Assembly: GCF_041020765.1 (NCBI RefSeq)
Contig: NZ_JBEUEJ010000008.1
Length of the DNA: 64,000 nt
Direction: 5' to 3' (one strand)
Source: Kineococcus terrestris
Lineage (GTDB): Bacteria > Actinomycetota > Actinomycetes > Actinomycetales > Kineococcaceae
This document shows, one piece after another, positions 52,272 to 60,599 of the stretch. Under the pieces are notes generated by a model. That model had not been told where the DNA came from, made no database searches, and worked only from the letters and a program-made list of their open reading frames with translations. The position numbers and the translations under genes are program-made. Positions within the stretch are counted from its first letter, which is position 1. Each line of letters starts with the position of its first letter.

Positions 52272-53794
52272 CAGAAGAAGCCGAGCTTGCCGGTGGCGTA
52301 GCTGACGAGGAGGTTCTTCGTCTGCTGGTAGTGGTCGAGCATCATGCGGTGGTTCTCGCGGCCGATGCCCGAGCTCTTGTAGCCGCCGAACGCCGCGTGC
52401 GCCGGGTAGGCGTGGTAGTTGTTCGTCCAGACCCGGCCCGCCTGGATGCCGCGGCCCATCCGGTAGGCGAGGTGGATGTCGCGCGACCACACGCCGGCGC
52501 CGAGGCCGTAGAGGGTGTCGTTGGCGATCTTCAGGGCGTCGTCGGGGTCGTCGAAGCGGGTGACCGAGACGACGGGCCCGAAGATCTCCTCCTGGAAGAT
52601 CCGCATCGAGTTGTCGCCCTCGAAGATGGTCGGGTCCACGTAGTACCCGCCCGACAGCTCCCCGCCGAGGTCGGCGCGGTGGCCGCCGGTGACGAGCTTG
52701 GCGCCCTCCTGCTGGCCGATGTCGATGTAGGAGAGGATCTTCTCCAGCTGGTCGTTGCTGGCCTGCGCGCCGATCATCGTGGCGGTGTCCAGCGGGTTGC
52801 CCTGCACCACGGCCCGCGTGCGCTCGGTGGCGTCGGCGAGGAACTCGTCGTAGATCGTCGACTGGATCAGCGCCCGCGAGGGGCACGTGCACACCTCGCC
52901 CTGGTTGAGGGCGAACATCGTGAAACCCTCGAGGGCCTTGTCGTAGAACTCGTCGCGGCTGCGGGCGACGTCCTCGAAGAAGATGTTCGGGCTCTTGCCG
53001 CCCAGCTCCAGCGTGACGGGGATGAGGTTCTGGCTGGCGTACTGCATGATGAGCCGGCCCGTGGTCGTCTCGCCGGTGAAGGCGATCTTGCGGATCCGGT
53101 TCGAGCTGGCCAGCGGCTTGCCCGCCTCGGCGCCGAAACCGTTGACCACGTTGACCACGCCCGGCGGCAGCAGGTCGCCGATCAGGTCCATCAGCAGCAT
53201 GATCGAGGCCGGCGTCTGCTCGGCCGGCTTGAGGACGACGGCGTTCCCGGCCGCGAGCGCGGGGGCCAGCTTCCACACCGCCATCAGCAGCGGGAAGTTC
53301 CACGGGATGATCTGCCCGACCACGCCGAGGGGTTCGTGGAAGTGGTAGGCGACGGTGTCGTCGTCGATCTGCGAGATGCCGCCCTCCTGGGCGCGCACGA
53401 CGCCCGCGAAGTAGCGCAGGTGGTCCACGACCAGCGGCAGGTCGGCGGCCAGGCACTCGCGCACCGGCTTGCCGTTGTCCCACGTCTCGGCCACCGCGAG
53501 CTTCTCGAGGTTCTGCTCGATCCGGTCGGCGACGCGGTTCAGGACCAGCGCCCGCTCGGCCACCGACGTGCGGCCCCACGCCGGCGCGGCGGCGTGCGCG
53601 GCGTCCAGGGCGCGCTCGACGTCGGCGGCCGTGCCGCGGGCGACCTCGGTGAACACCTGGCCGGTGACGGGGCTGGGGTTCTCGAAGTACTCCCCCGAGG
53701 CGGGGGGTACGCGCTCGCCGCCGATCCAGTGGTCGTAGCGGCTCTCGTAGCGCACGAGGCTTCCGTCGCGCCCCGGGGCTTCGTACACGGTCAT
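52271..53794 (-). CDS. NAD-dependent aldehyde dehydrogenase (acetaldehyde/ExaC type)
   Basis: 507 aa. Motifs: PLGVVGQIIPWNFPLLMAVWKLAPALAAGN, KPAEQTP, FTGETTTGR, LELGGKSPNIFFED (general base Glu) and NQGEVCTCPSRAL (catalytic Cys). The C-terminus AAFGGYKSSGIGRENHRMMLDHYQQTKN is characteristic of acetaldehyde dehydrogenases in alcohol oxidation. The ATG overlaps the regulator stop (ATGA), with GGAGG 8 nt upstream. A promoter with two 11-bp repeats lies inside the end of the regulator gene. Confidence 0.93.
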   Translation of the reverse strand: MTVYEAPGRDGSLVRYESRYDHWIGGERVPPASGEYFENPSPVTGQVFTEVARGTAADVERALDAAHAAAPAWGRTSVAERALVLNRVADRIEQNLEKLAVAETWDNGKPVRECLAADLPLVVDHLRYFAGVVRAQEGGISQIDDDTVAYHFHEPLGVVGQIIPWNFPLLMAVWKLAPALAAGNAVVLKPAEQTPASIMLLMDLIGDLLPPGVVNVVNGFGAEAGKPLASSNRIRKIAFTGETTTGRLIMQYASQNLIPVTLELGGKSPNIFFEDVARSRDEFYDKALEGFTMFALNQGEVCTCPSRALIQSTIYDEFLADATERTRAVVQGNPLDTATMIGAQASNDQLEKILSYIDIGQQEGAKLVTGGHRADLGGELSGGYYVDPTIFEGDNSMRIFQEEIFGPVVSVTRFDDPDDALKIANDTLYGLGAGVWSRDIHLAYRMGRGIQAGRVWTNNYHAYPAHAAFGGYKSSGIGRENHRMMLDHYQQTKNLLVSYATGKLGFF

Positions 53795-55215
53795 GGTGGG
53801 GACCTCCGCGGTGAGGACGACGCGACTGCGGTGTCGCGCGGTGCCGCGACGGTAGGCGCGCCCGCGTTGCACCCGCGTTGCGCGCGCACCGGCGTCCCCG
53901 GAGGAGCTCCTCGGACCACCCCGGTGCGCGCCGCGCGGGCCAGCGCCTCCCCGCGCGCCGGGTCCCCCGGCGCCAGCCGGCGCAGCAGCTCCGCGGCCAC
54001 CTGCGGGTCGTCGCGCCCGCAGGAGGTGCGCGAGAACGCCAGCAGCGCGTCGTCGTCCTCGCCCTCCAGCACCGCCGTGCGCAGCGACACCTCCAGCTCG
54101 GCGCGCAGCTCGCGCACGGCCGGCGCCTCCGAGGACGGCAGCAGCGGGCCGCCCCACGCGGCCACCGCGTCGCCGGGGCGGCCCGCGCGCAGGGCAGCCC
54201 GGACCTCCAGCGCGTCGCACACCAGCTCGCCCGTGATCCGGTAGGGCGCCGCCGACAGCCCGACGGCCCCACCGGTGCGCCGCTCGAGCGCGGTGCGCAC
54301 CCGGTGCACCTCGGCGCGCGCCGACACCGGCGCCAGGTCCCGCTCGTCCAGGGCGGCGGCCAGGGCCGCCGCGCTGCGCCCCACGTCGGGGTCGGTGAGC
54401 AGGAGCAGCAGCACCTCGCTGCGGCGCAGCCCCAGCGGGTGGGCCCGGCCGTCGACCACGAGCTCCCCGTCACCGCCCAGCACCCGCAGCCTGGCCGCGG
54501 CGCGGTGGGCGTGACCGGTCCCGGTCGCCCCGGGGGTGCCGCCGGTCCAGCGGGCGCGCAGGTCGGCCACCCGCAGCTCGCCCTCCAGGGCCTCGGCGGC
54601 CGCGCGCACGAAGGCCAGGGCGCGCTCGCGGCCGAGGTCGTCGCCGCCCGTGAGGTCCACCGCGCCCAGCACCCGGCCCGTGGCGGGGTCGCGCACGGGG
54701 GCCGCCGAGCAGCTCCAGCGGGACACGGCGGTGGCGAAGTGCTCGCCCGAGCGCACCCGCACCGGCCGGCCCAGCGCGAGCGCGGTGCCCGGGGCGTTCA
54801 GCCCCGCCACGTCCTCGCTCCAGCGGGCCCCGGCCACGAAGCTCATGTCCTCCGCGCGCCGCCGCAGACCGGCGTCCCCCTCGACCCACAGCAGGGTGCC
54901 GTCGGCGTCGCTGACGGCCATGAGCACCGGCACGCCCAGCGGCTCCTCCAGCAGCAGCCGGCGCGCCGTCGGCAGGACGGGCGCCAGGCGGTGCCGGCGA
55001 CGGCGCTCCTCGAGGTCGCCGCCGCGCAGGGCCAGCGGCGCCACGACCCGGTCGGGGTCCAGGCCGGTGCCGCGGCTGCGCCGCCACGAGGTGTCGACCA
55101 GGGGGCGCGCCCCCGGCAGCGGGTCCCCGGCCGCGCACCGCGAGAGCCAGTCCTCACGCGCGGCCAGGAGCTGCGCGGCCGTCCCCGCGCCCGTCGTCCG
55201 CACGCCCGGTGCCAC
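53791..55215 (-). CDS. GAF-domain regulator (AcoR-like without AAA+ domain), aldehyde dehydrogenase operon
   Basis: 474 aa. Residues ~20-60 resemble the AcoR entry (SWRRSRGTGLDPDRVV), then a GAF domain (about 90-230: GVPVLMAVSDADGTLLWVEGDAG, GTALALGRPVRVRSGEHF and PVRDPATGRVLGAVDLTG). The C-terminal half has a winged-helix/BTAD-like region (LRRSEVLLLLLTDPD, RAEVHRVRTALERRTGG) instead of the σ54 AAA+ and Fis domains. The GTG at 55215 has GGAGGGGG 5 nt upstream. It probably activates the dehydrogenase in response to an alcohol or aldehyde (inference). Confidence 0.78.
   Translation of the reverse strand: MAPGVRTTGAGTAAQLLAAREDWLSRCAAGDPLPGARPLVDTSWRRSRGTGLDPDRVVAPLALRGGDLEERRRRHRLAPVLPTARRLLLEEPLGVPVLMAVSDADGTLLWVEGDAGLRRRAEDMSFVAGARWSEDVAGLNAPGTALALGRPVRVRSGEHFATAVSRWSCSAAPVRDPATGRVLGAVDLTGGDDLGRERALAFVRAAAEALEGELRVADLRARWTGGTPGATGTGHAHRAAARLRVLGGDGELVVDGRAHPLGLRRSEVLLLLLTDPDVGRSAAALAAALDERDLAPVSARAEVHRVRTALERRTGGAVGLSAAPYRITGELVCDALEVRAALRAGRPGDAVAAWGGPLLPSSEAPAVRELRAELEVSLRTAVLEGEDDDALLAFSRTSCGRDDPQVAAELLRRLAPGDPARGEALARAARTGVVRGAPPGTPVRAQRGCNAGAPTVAAPRDTAVASSSPRRSPP
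53849..53882 (-). promoter_or_regulatory. Internal promoter of the aldehyde dehydrogenase gene with two 11-bp repeats
   Basis: Minus-strand TACCGT (53854-53849) is a good -10. Just upstream, CCCGCGTTGC occurs twice with an 11-nt period (53861-53871 and 53872-53882), covering the -35 position, as expected for an activator site. All of it lies within the last 30 codons of the GAF regulator. Confidence 0.5.
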
Positions 55216-55291
55216 CGCGTCCCCCTCCGGCCGGCGGGTCGTCCTCGACCCGCCCTCGACCCGCGCAGGACCCGCGGGCCCCCTCCCCGGG

Positions 55292-55321
55292 ACGGTAAGC
55301 GGCGCCCGTCGGCGGCGACAA
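55292..55321 (-). promoter_or_regulatory. Promoter of the GAF regulator
   Basis: Minus-strand TTGTCG (55321-55316) and TACCGT (55297-55292) are separated by 18 nt. The leader to GTG 55215 would be about 70 nt. Confidence 0.45.
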
Positions 55322-55433
55322 GCGGTTCCCCCGGACGGCGGGCCCGGGACCGCGACGGGGCGGCGGGGTGCGACGATCGCGCAGCGCCCGCCGCCCGGGC
55401 GCGCCGACCCGACCACCGGAGGAAGAGGCACCG

Positions 55434-56687
55434 ATGACGGACGGCCCGCGGCCGCTGAACCTGCGCGAGCTCGCCGGCACGGTGCGCGCGCCCGCCAAGC
55501 CGAGCGGCCCGCGCCGCGTGGACGCCCCGCTGCTGGCACCCGCGGTGCTGGAGGACCTGGCGCGCTGGCTGGCCTCGGCGCAGGAGCGGGACGTGCCCGC
55601 GCCGCTGCGCCGGCCCCGGCTCGTCGTGCTGGCCGGTGACCACGGCGTGGCGGCCGCCGGTGTCTCGCGGCTGGCGCCGGGCGACACCGCCCGGGCCGTG
55701 CGCGACCTGCTGGCCGGGCGGGGCCCGACGGCGGCGCTCGCCGCGGAGGTCGGGGTGGGCGTCGCCGTCCACGCCCTCGGCGTCGACTGGGACGCCGGGG
55801 ACTCCCCCGCCGCGGACACCGACGCCCCCGACCCCGGGGCCGACCCCGACGCCGGACGGGTGCCGGGCGTGCCGGAACCGGTGACCCGGCACGCCGTGCG
55901 GGCCGGCTCCGGGGACGTGCGCCACGAGGACGCCATGACGGCGGAGCAGACCGAGGCCGCGCTGCGCACCGGCGCCGCCATCGCCGACACCGAGGTCGAC
56001 GAGGGCGCCGACCTGCTGGTCCTCGGCGACCTGGGCGTCGGGGCGACCACGGTGGCCGCCGCGCTGGTCGCCGCCTGCCTGCGCAAGAACGCCGTCGACG
56101 TGGTCGGCCGCGGCAGCGGCGTCGACGACGACGGCTGGATGCGCAAGACCGCGGCCGTGCGCGACGCCACCCGCCGGGCCCGCAAGCTGGCCACCCGGCC
56201 CGTGGCGCTGCTGCAGGCGGTCGGCAGTCCCGACGTGGCGGCGGCCGTCGGGTTCCTGCTGCGCGCGAGCGCGCGGCGCACCCCCGTGCTCCTGGACGGC
56301 GCGGTCTCGCTGGCGGCCGCGCTGGTGGCCTCCCGCGGCGTGCCGGGCGCGGAGGGCTGGTGGCGGGTCGGGGCGCGCACGGCGGAACCCGCGCAGGCCC
56401 TGGCCGCCGAGCGCCTCAAGCTCGTCCCCCTGCTCGACCTCGGCGCCGGCCGCGGCGGCGGCACCGGCGCGCTGGCGGCCGTGCCGCTCCTGCGGGCGGC
56501 GCAGGTGCTGGCCGCGGCCGACGCGGCCTCGGCGCCCCGCGCGGCCGCCCCCGCGGCGGTCGGGCCGGGCGGTGCGGGCGGCACCGGGGAGGTGCAGCCG
56601 GAGGAGCCCGGTCCCCGGGAGCCGGAGGAGCACGAGCCCACCCGGGAGGAGCCCGCGCCGGGTCCCGGGACCGCTCCCGCCGGCTGA
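55434..56687 (+). CDS. cobT: Nicotinate-nucleotide-dimethylbenzimidazole phosphoribosyltransferase
   Basis: Makes α-ribazole phosphate for the lower ligand of cobalamin. The 417-residue product has VVLAGDHGVAAAGVSRLAPGDTARAV, LVLGDLGVGATTVAAAL, GRGSGVDDDGWMRKTAAV, PVLLDGAVSLAAALVA and EPAQALAAERLKLVPLLDLG with the catalytic Glu near its end. The ATG follows GGAGGAAGAGG. The last ~60 residues (Pro/Glu-rich) are extra. No other cobalamin gene is in the window. cobT before leucyl aminopeptidase also follows the mycobacterial order. Confidence 0.9.
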   Translation: MTDGPRPLNLRELAGTVRAPAKPSGPRRVDAPLLAPAVLEDLARWLASAQERDVPAPLRRPRLVVLAGDHGVAAAGVSRLAPGDTARAVRDLLAGRGPTAALAAEVGVGVAVHALGVDWDAGDSPAADTDAPDPGADPDAGRVPGVPEPVTRHAVRAGSGDVRHEDAMTAEQTEAALRTGAAIADTEVDEGADLLVLGDLGVGATTVAAALVAACLRKNAVDVVGRGSGVDDDGWMRKTAAVRDATRRARKLATRPVALLQAVGSPDVAAAVGFLLRASARRTPVLLDGAVSLAAALVASRGVPGAEGWWRVGARTAEPAQALAAERLKLVPLLDLGAGRGGGTGALAAVPLLRAAQVLAAADAASAPRAAAPAAVGPGGAGGTGEVQPEEPGPREPEEHEPTREEPAPGPGTAPAG

Positions 56688-56727
56688 GCCGCGACCCGCG
56701 CCCGGGAGGTCCGCGACACCGCCTCGG

Positions 56728-56733
56728 TAGGGT
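56728..56733 (+). promoter_or_regulatory. -10 hexamer TAGGGT of the leucyl aminopeptidase gene
   Basis: TAGGGT lies 7 nt before GTG 56741, again the leaderless spacing. Confidence 0.5.
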
Positions 56734-56740
56734 GCCGCGG

Positions 56741-58285
56741 GTGGTCACGCTGAACCTGTCCGGCAAGTCCGCCAAGAGCGTCGCGGCCGACGCGCTCGTG
56801 CTCGGCGTCGTCGCCGGCGCCGGTGCGGGCGCCGCCCCCCGGCTCACCGGGGTCGACGACCTCCCGCGCGCCGCGCGCACCGCGCTGACCGACGCCCTCG
56901 CCGCGCTCGGGGCGCGGGGGCGGGCCGAGGAGGTGCACCTGGTCCCCGGTGTGGCGGGCCTGGCGACCCCGCTCGTCGCCCTCGTGGGGCTGGGCGAGGA
57001 GACGGCTCCCGCCGGCGGGCCCACCGGCCCCGCCGCGCAGGAGGTGCTGCGCCGCGCGGTCGGCGCCGCGGTGCGCGCGCTGGCCGGACGCCGCCGCGTC
57101 GCGGTGGCCCTGCCCGCCCCCGACGCCGCGGCCGTGGCCGCGGTCGCCGAGGGCGCCGCCCTGGGCGCCTACGCCTACACCCGCTACAAGACCGCCGACC
57201 CCGCCGACCTCGCCGGGCGCGCTCCCGTGGAGGACGTCTCGGTGCTCGTCGGCAAGCCGCGCGACAAGGCCTCCCGCGCGGCGCTGGAGCGCGCCGCGGT
57301 GCTGGGCGAGGCCGTGGCCCTCACCCGCGACCTCGTCAACACCCCGCCGGCCGACCTCGCCCCCGAGGACGTCGCGCAAGCCGCCCGCCGCGTCGTCGAC
57401 GGGACCTCGCTGCGCCTGCGCGTCCTGGAGGAGGACGAGCTGGTCGCCGGCGGCTACGGCGGGATCCTCGGCGTCGGGCAGGGTTCCAGCCGGCCGCCGC
57501 GGCTCGTGGTCGTCGAGCACTCCCCCCGGGGCGCGAAGGCGCACCTGGCCCTGGTCGGCAAGGGCATCACCTTCGACTCCGGCGGCCTGTCGCTGAAGCC
57601 GGCGGGCTCGATGGAGACCATGAAGAGCGACATGACCGGCGCGGCGACCGTCCTGGCGGCCGTGGCGGCCGCGGCCCGCCTGGGGCTGCCGGTGAGGGTG
57701 ACCGGGTGGCTGGCGCTGGCGGAGAACATGCCCTCGGGCACGGCCATCCGCCCCTCGGACGTGCTGACCATCCGCGGCGGGAAGACGGTGGAGGTGCTGA
57801 ACACCGACGCCGAGGGCCGCCTCGTGCTGGCCGACGCGCTCGTGGCGGCCGGGGAGGAGCAGCCGGACCGCGTCGTGGACGTCGCCACGCTGACCGGAGC
57901 GCAGGTCGTCGCGCTCGGCAACCGCGTCTCGGCCGTGATGGGCAACGACGACGCCTTCCGGGCGGACGTGCTGGCGGCCGCCGAGCGCGCCGGCGAGCAG
58001 CTGTGGCCGATGCCCCTGCCGGACGAGCTGCGGGCGAGCCTGGACTCCCCGGTGGCCGACCTGGCGAACATCGGCGACCGCGCCGGCGGGATGCTCGTGG
58101 CGGGGATCTTCCTGCGCGAGTTCATCGGGACCGACGCGGCGGGGCGTCCGCTGCCGTGGGCGCACCTGGACATCGCGGGGCCGTCGTTCCTGACGGGCGA
58201 GCCGCACGGCTACACGCCGCGCGGCGGCACCGGCGTGGCCGTGCGCACGCTGGTGGCGCTGGCCGAGGACCTGGCCGCGGGCTGA
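56741..58285 (+). CDS. pepA: Leucyl aminopeptidase (M17 family)
   Basis: A two-metal cytosolic exopeptidase, about 514 aa. The N-terminal macro-like domain (about 1-170) precedes the catalytic domain with VGKGITFDSGGLSLKPAGSMETMKSDMTGAATV (Lys and Asp ligands) and VLNTDAEGRLVLADAL (family signature NTDAEGRL). LTGAQVVALG, SPVADLANIGDRAGGM and the HLDIAGPSFL end are intact. Family members also bind DNA in other bacteria. It corresponds to M. tuberculosis pepB (Rv2213). A hairpin follows. Confidence 0.93.
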   Translation: MVTLNLSGKSAKSVAADALVLGVVAGAGAGAAPRLTGVDDLPRAARTALTDALAALGARGRAEEVHLVPGVAGLATPLVALVGLGEETAPAGGPTGPAAQEVLRRAVGAAVRALAGRRRVAVALPAPDAAAVAAVAEGAALGAYAYTRYKTADPADLAGRAPVEDVSVLVGKPRDKASRAALERAAVLGEAVALTRDLVNTPPADLAPEDVAQAARRVVDGTSLRLRVLEEDELVAGGYGGILGVGQGSSRPPRLVVVEHSPRGAKAHLALVGKGITFDSGGLSLKPAGSMETMKSDMTGAATVLAAVAAAARLGLPVRVTGWLALAENMPSGTAIRPSDVLTIRGGKTVEVLNTDAEGRLVLADALVAAGEEQPDRVVDVATLTGAQVVALGNRVSAVMGNDDAFRADVLAAAERAGEQLWPMPLPDELRASLDSPVADLANIGDRAGGMLVAGIFLREFIGTDAAGRPLPWAHLDIAGPSFLTGEPHGYTPRGGTGVAVRTLVALAEDLAAG

Positions 58286-58297
58286 CGCGGTCCCGGG

Positions 58298-58328
58298 CGG
58301 GGCGGCGCGCCAGCGGGGCGCCGCCCCG
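58298..58328 (+). terminator. Terminator after leucyl aminopeptidase
   Basis: An 11-bp G+C stem (58298-58308 with 58318-58328) with a 9-nt loop, 13 bp after the stop. Confidence 0.6.
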
Positions 58329-58409
58329 TTCCCGCGCGCTCCCGGAACCGTCCACGACCGCGTCAGGCGGGCACCTCCTCGACAGCCGTGCACCCTGAGC
58401 TACACCCGC

Positions 58410-58444
58410 TATGCTCACGGTGACGGCCATCGGGGGACGTCACC
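58410..58444 (+). promoter_or_regulatory. Promoter -10 (TATGCT) and downstream inverted repeat of the repeat-protein gene
   Basis: TATGCT (58410-58415) is the most A/T-rich hexamer in the gap. Just after it, GGTGACG (58419-58425) and CGTCACC (58438-58444) form a 7-bp inverted repeat with a 12-nt spacer. This could be an operator over the transcription start or a hairpin at the 5' end of the mRNA. Confidence 0.4.
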
Positions 58445-58494
58445 CTGCTCCGGCCCGCACCGGCGGGTCACCGCACACGCTTCGGAGGCTCCGC

Positions 58495-58965
58495 ATGTCG
58501 CACCTGACCACCCTCGCCCGCCGCGCCGCCGTCGCCGCGGCCGCCACGGCCCTCACCGCGGGCGTCGTCGTCGCGGGTGCCGGCACCGCCTCGGCCGAGC
58601 CGCTGGCGGCCACGTCGACCGCGGTCGCCGCCGCCGAGGTCCGCGAGGAGGCCGTGGTGGAGGCCCGCAAGGAGGCCGTGGTCACCGGCCGCAAGGAGGC
58701 CCGCAAGGAAACGGTCGTCCTGGCGCGCAAGGAGGCCCGCAAGGAGTCCGCGGTCACTGCGCGCAAGGAGGCTCGCAAGGAGTCCACGGTCACCGGCCGC
58801 AAGGAGGCCCGCAAGGAGTCCACGGTCACCGGCCGCAAGGAGGCCCGCAAGGAGTCCACGGTCACCGGCCGCAAGGAGGCCCGCAAGGAGACGGTCGTCC
58901 TCGCGCGCAAGGAGTCGGTGGTCACCGCCCGCAAGGAGTCCACGGTCACCGAGAAGGAGCGCTGA
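58495..58965 (+). CDS. Secreted Arg/Lys/Glu-rich protein made of 12-residue repeats
   Basis: 156 aa. A Sec signal peptide (MSHLTTLARRAAVAAAATAL, cleavage after GTASA near residue 34) is followed by a short Ala/Val/Glu region. Six tandem 12-mers of the form (G/A)RKEARKE(S/T)xV(T/L) then follow, plus two shortened 8-mers, ending TEKER. The mature protein uses almost only A, R, K, E, S, T, V, G and L, has no Cys, and gains about +2 charge per repeat. The ATG has GGAGG 6 nt upstream. The gene stands alone between two hairpins. I do not recognise the family. Confidence 0.75.
   Translation: MSHLTTLARRAAVAAAATALTAGVVVAGAGTASAEPLAATSTAVAAAEVREEAVVEARKEAVVTGRKEARKETVVLARKEARKESAVTARKEARKESTVTGRKEARKESTVTGRKEARKESTVTGRKEARKETVVLARKESVVTARKESTVTEKER
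58687..58902 (+). repeat. Six in-frame 36-bp tandem repeats
   Basis: Units start at 58687, 58723, 58759, 58795, 58831 and 58867. Units four and five are identical; the others differ by a few bases, mostly at the end of the unit. There are no spacers between units, so this is a coding repeat. Confidence 0.92.
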
Positions 58966-58996
58966 GCCGGGCAGGAGCCCGCACGTCCCCTCGTCA

Positions 58997-59027
58997 CGGC
59001 GGCGGTACCCGCGGGGTACCGCCGCCG
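58997..59027 (+). terminator. Terminator after the repeat-protein gene
   Basis: A perfect 14-bp stem (58997-59010 with 59014-59027) with a 3-nt GCG loop, 31 bp after the stop. Confidence 0.8.
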
Positions 59028-59154
59028 TCGCGCGTCCGGGCCCGGCGCGGACCCGGTGCGGACCCGGCGCGCGCGCCCCCTCGCGCTGCGCACGGGGCGT
59101 GGTGGAAGAATCGCGCCGGACCAGTCGCAGGAGCCCGAACCTCAGGAGAGTCCC

Positions 59155-60534
59155 GTGGCAGCAGCCGCCGGCCAGGAGTACGACGTCGTCATCCTCGGGG
59201 GAGGCAGCGGGGGCTACGCCGCAGCGCTGCGCGCCGCCGAGCTGGGCCTCTCGGTGGCCCTCGTGGAGAAGGACCTGCTGGGCGGCACCTGCCTGCACCG
59301 CGGCTGCATCCCCACCAAGGCCCTGCTGCACGCCGCGGAGGTCGCCGACTCCACCCGCGAGTCCGAGACCTACGGGGTGCGCGCGTCCCTCGAGGGCATC
59401 GACATGGCGGGGGTCAACAAGTACAAGGACGGCATCGTCGCCCGCCTGCACAAGGGTCTGCAGGGCCTGGTGAAGTCCCGCAAGGTCGAGCTGGTGGCCG
59501 GCGAGGGCCGCCTGGTCGCCAAGGACACCGTCGAGGTCGACGGCACCCGCTACACCGGCAAGCACGTCGTGCTGGCCTCCGGCTCCTACTCGCGCTCCCT
59601 GCCCGGCCTGGAGGTCGGCGGCCGGGTCATCACCAGCGAGCAGGCGATCAACCTCGACCACGTGCCCGACCGCGTCGTCGTCCTCGGCGGCGGCGTCATC
59701 GGCGTGGAGTTCGCCAGCGTGTGGCGCTCCTTCGGCGCGGAGGTGACCATCGTCGAGGCCCTGCCGCACCTGGTCCCCCTCGAGGACGAGGCCTCCAGCA
59801 AGGCGCTGGAGCGCGCGTTCCGCAAGCGCGGCATCAAGTTCTCCCTCGGCGTGCGGTTCAAGGGCGTGGAGCAGACGGACTCCGGCGTCACGGTGGCGCT
59901 GGAGGACGGCAAGACCTTCGAGGCGGACCTCCTGCTGGTCGCCGTCGGCCGCGGCCCGAACACCGCCGGCCTGGGCTACGAGGAGCAGGGCATCACGATG
60001 GACCGCGGCTTCGTCCTCACCGACGAGCGCCTGCGCACCAACGTCGAGGGCGTCTACGCGGTCGGCGACATCGTCCCGGGTCTGCAGCTGGCCCACCGCG
60101 GGTTCCAGCAGGGCATCTTCGTCGCCGAGGAGATCGCCGGTCTCGCACCCGCCCCGATCGACGAGAACGGCATCCCGAAGGTCACCTACTGCGACCCCGA
60201 GGTCGCCTCCGTGGGGCTCACCGAGGCCAAGGCGCGCGAGAAGTACGGCGACGTCGACGTCGTGGAGTACAACCTCGGCGGCAACGGCAAGAGCCAGATC
60301 CTCGGCACCACGGGCTTCGTGAAGCTCGTGCGCCAGAAGGACGGCCCGGTCGTCGGCGTGCACATGGTCGGCACCCGCATGGGCGAGCAGGTGGGCGAGG
60401 CGCAGCTGATCGTCAACTGGGAGGCCTTCCCCGAGGAGGTCGCCGCGCTCGTGCACGCCCACCCGACCCAGAACGAGGCGCTCGGCGAGGCCCACCTCGC
60501 CCTCGCCGGCAAGCCCCTGCACACGCACGCCTGA
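59155..60534 (+). CDS. lpdA: Dihydrolipoyl dehydrogenase (E3)
   Basis: FAD-dependent E3 subunit of 2-oxoacid dehydrogenase complexes, 459 aa. It shows the FAD motif VVILGGGSGGYAAALRAAELG, the redox disulfide GGTCLHRGCIPTKALL, the NAD motif VVLGGGVIGVEFASVW, YAVGDIVPGLQLAHRG and the C-terminal catalytic VHAHPTQNEALGEAH. The GTG is preceded by CAGGAGAG with ~6-nt spacing. It lies 65 bp upstream of the E2 gene and is probably co-transcribed with it, so it likely reoxidises that E2. Confidence 0.94.
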   Translation: MAAAAGQEYDVVILGGGSGGYAAALRAAELGLSVALVEKDLLGGTCLHRGCIPTKALLHAAEVADSTRESETYGVRASLEGIDMAGVNKYKDGIVARLHKGLQGLVKSRKVELVAGEGRLVAKDTVEVDGTRYTGKHVVLASGSYSRSLPGLEVGGRVITSEQAINLDHVPDRVVVLGGGVIGVEFASVWRSFGAEVTIVEALPHLVPLEDEASSKALERAFRKRGIKFSLGVRFKGVEQTDSGVTVALEDGKTFEADLLLVAVGRGPNTAGLGYEEQGITMDRGFVLTDERLRTNVEGVYAVGDIVPGLQLAHRGFQQGIFVAEEIAGLAPAPIDENGIPKVTYCDPEVASVGLTEAKAREKYGDVDVVEYNLGGNGKSQILGTTGFVKLVRQKDGPVVGVHMVGTRMGEQVGEAQLIVNWEAFPEEVAALVHAHPTQNEALGEAHLALAGKPLHTHA

Positions 60535-60599
60535 CCCGCCCGAGACCCCTCGGCGTCCTCCGGGCGCCGCGTCACCCGTCCGTGAGGAGAACCACTCAG

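Noticed and set aside
55216..55433. Possible cobalamin riboswitch before cobT
   Set aside because: No B12-box-like sequence is visible; the region is accounted for by the divergent regulator promoter and a plain ribosome-binding site.
58687..58902. 36-bp repeats that could be mistaken for a CRISPR array
   Set aside because: The units are contiguous with no spacers, stay in frame, and encode a continuous peptide after a signal sequence.
58440..59093. Antisense ORF with SLRASLRPVTVD-type repeats
   Set aside because: It is the mirror of the sense repeats, has no ribosome-binding site and runs through the terminator; the sense strand has signal peptide, RBS and hairpins.
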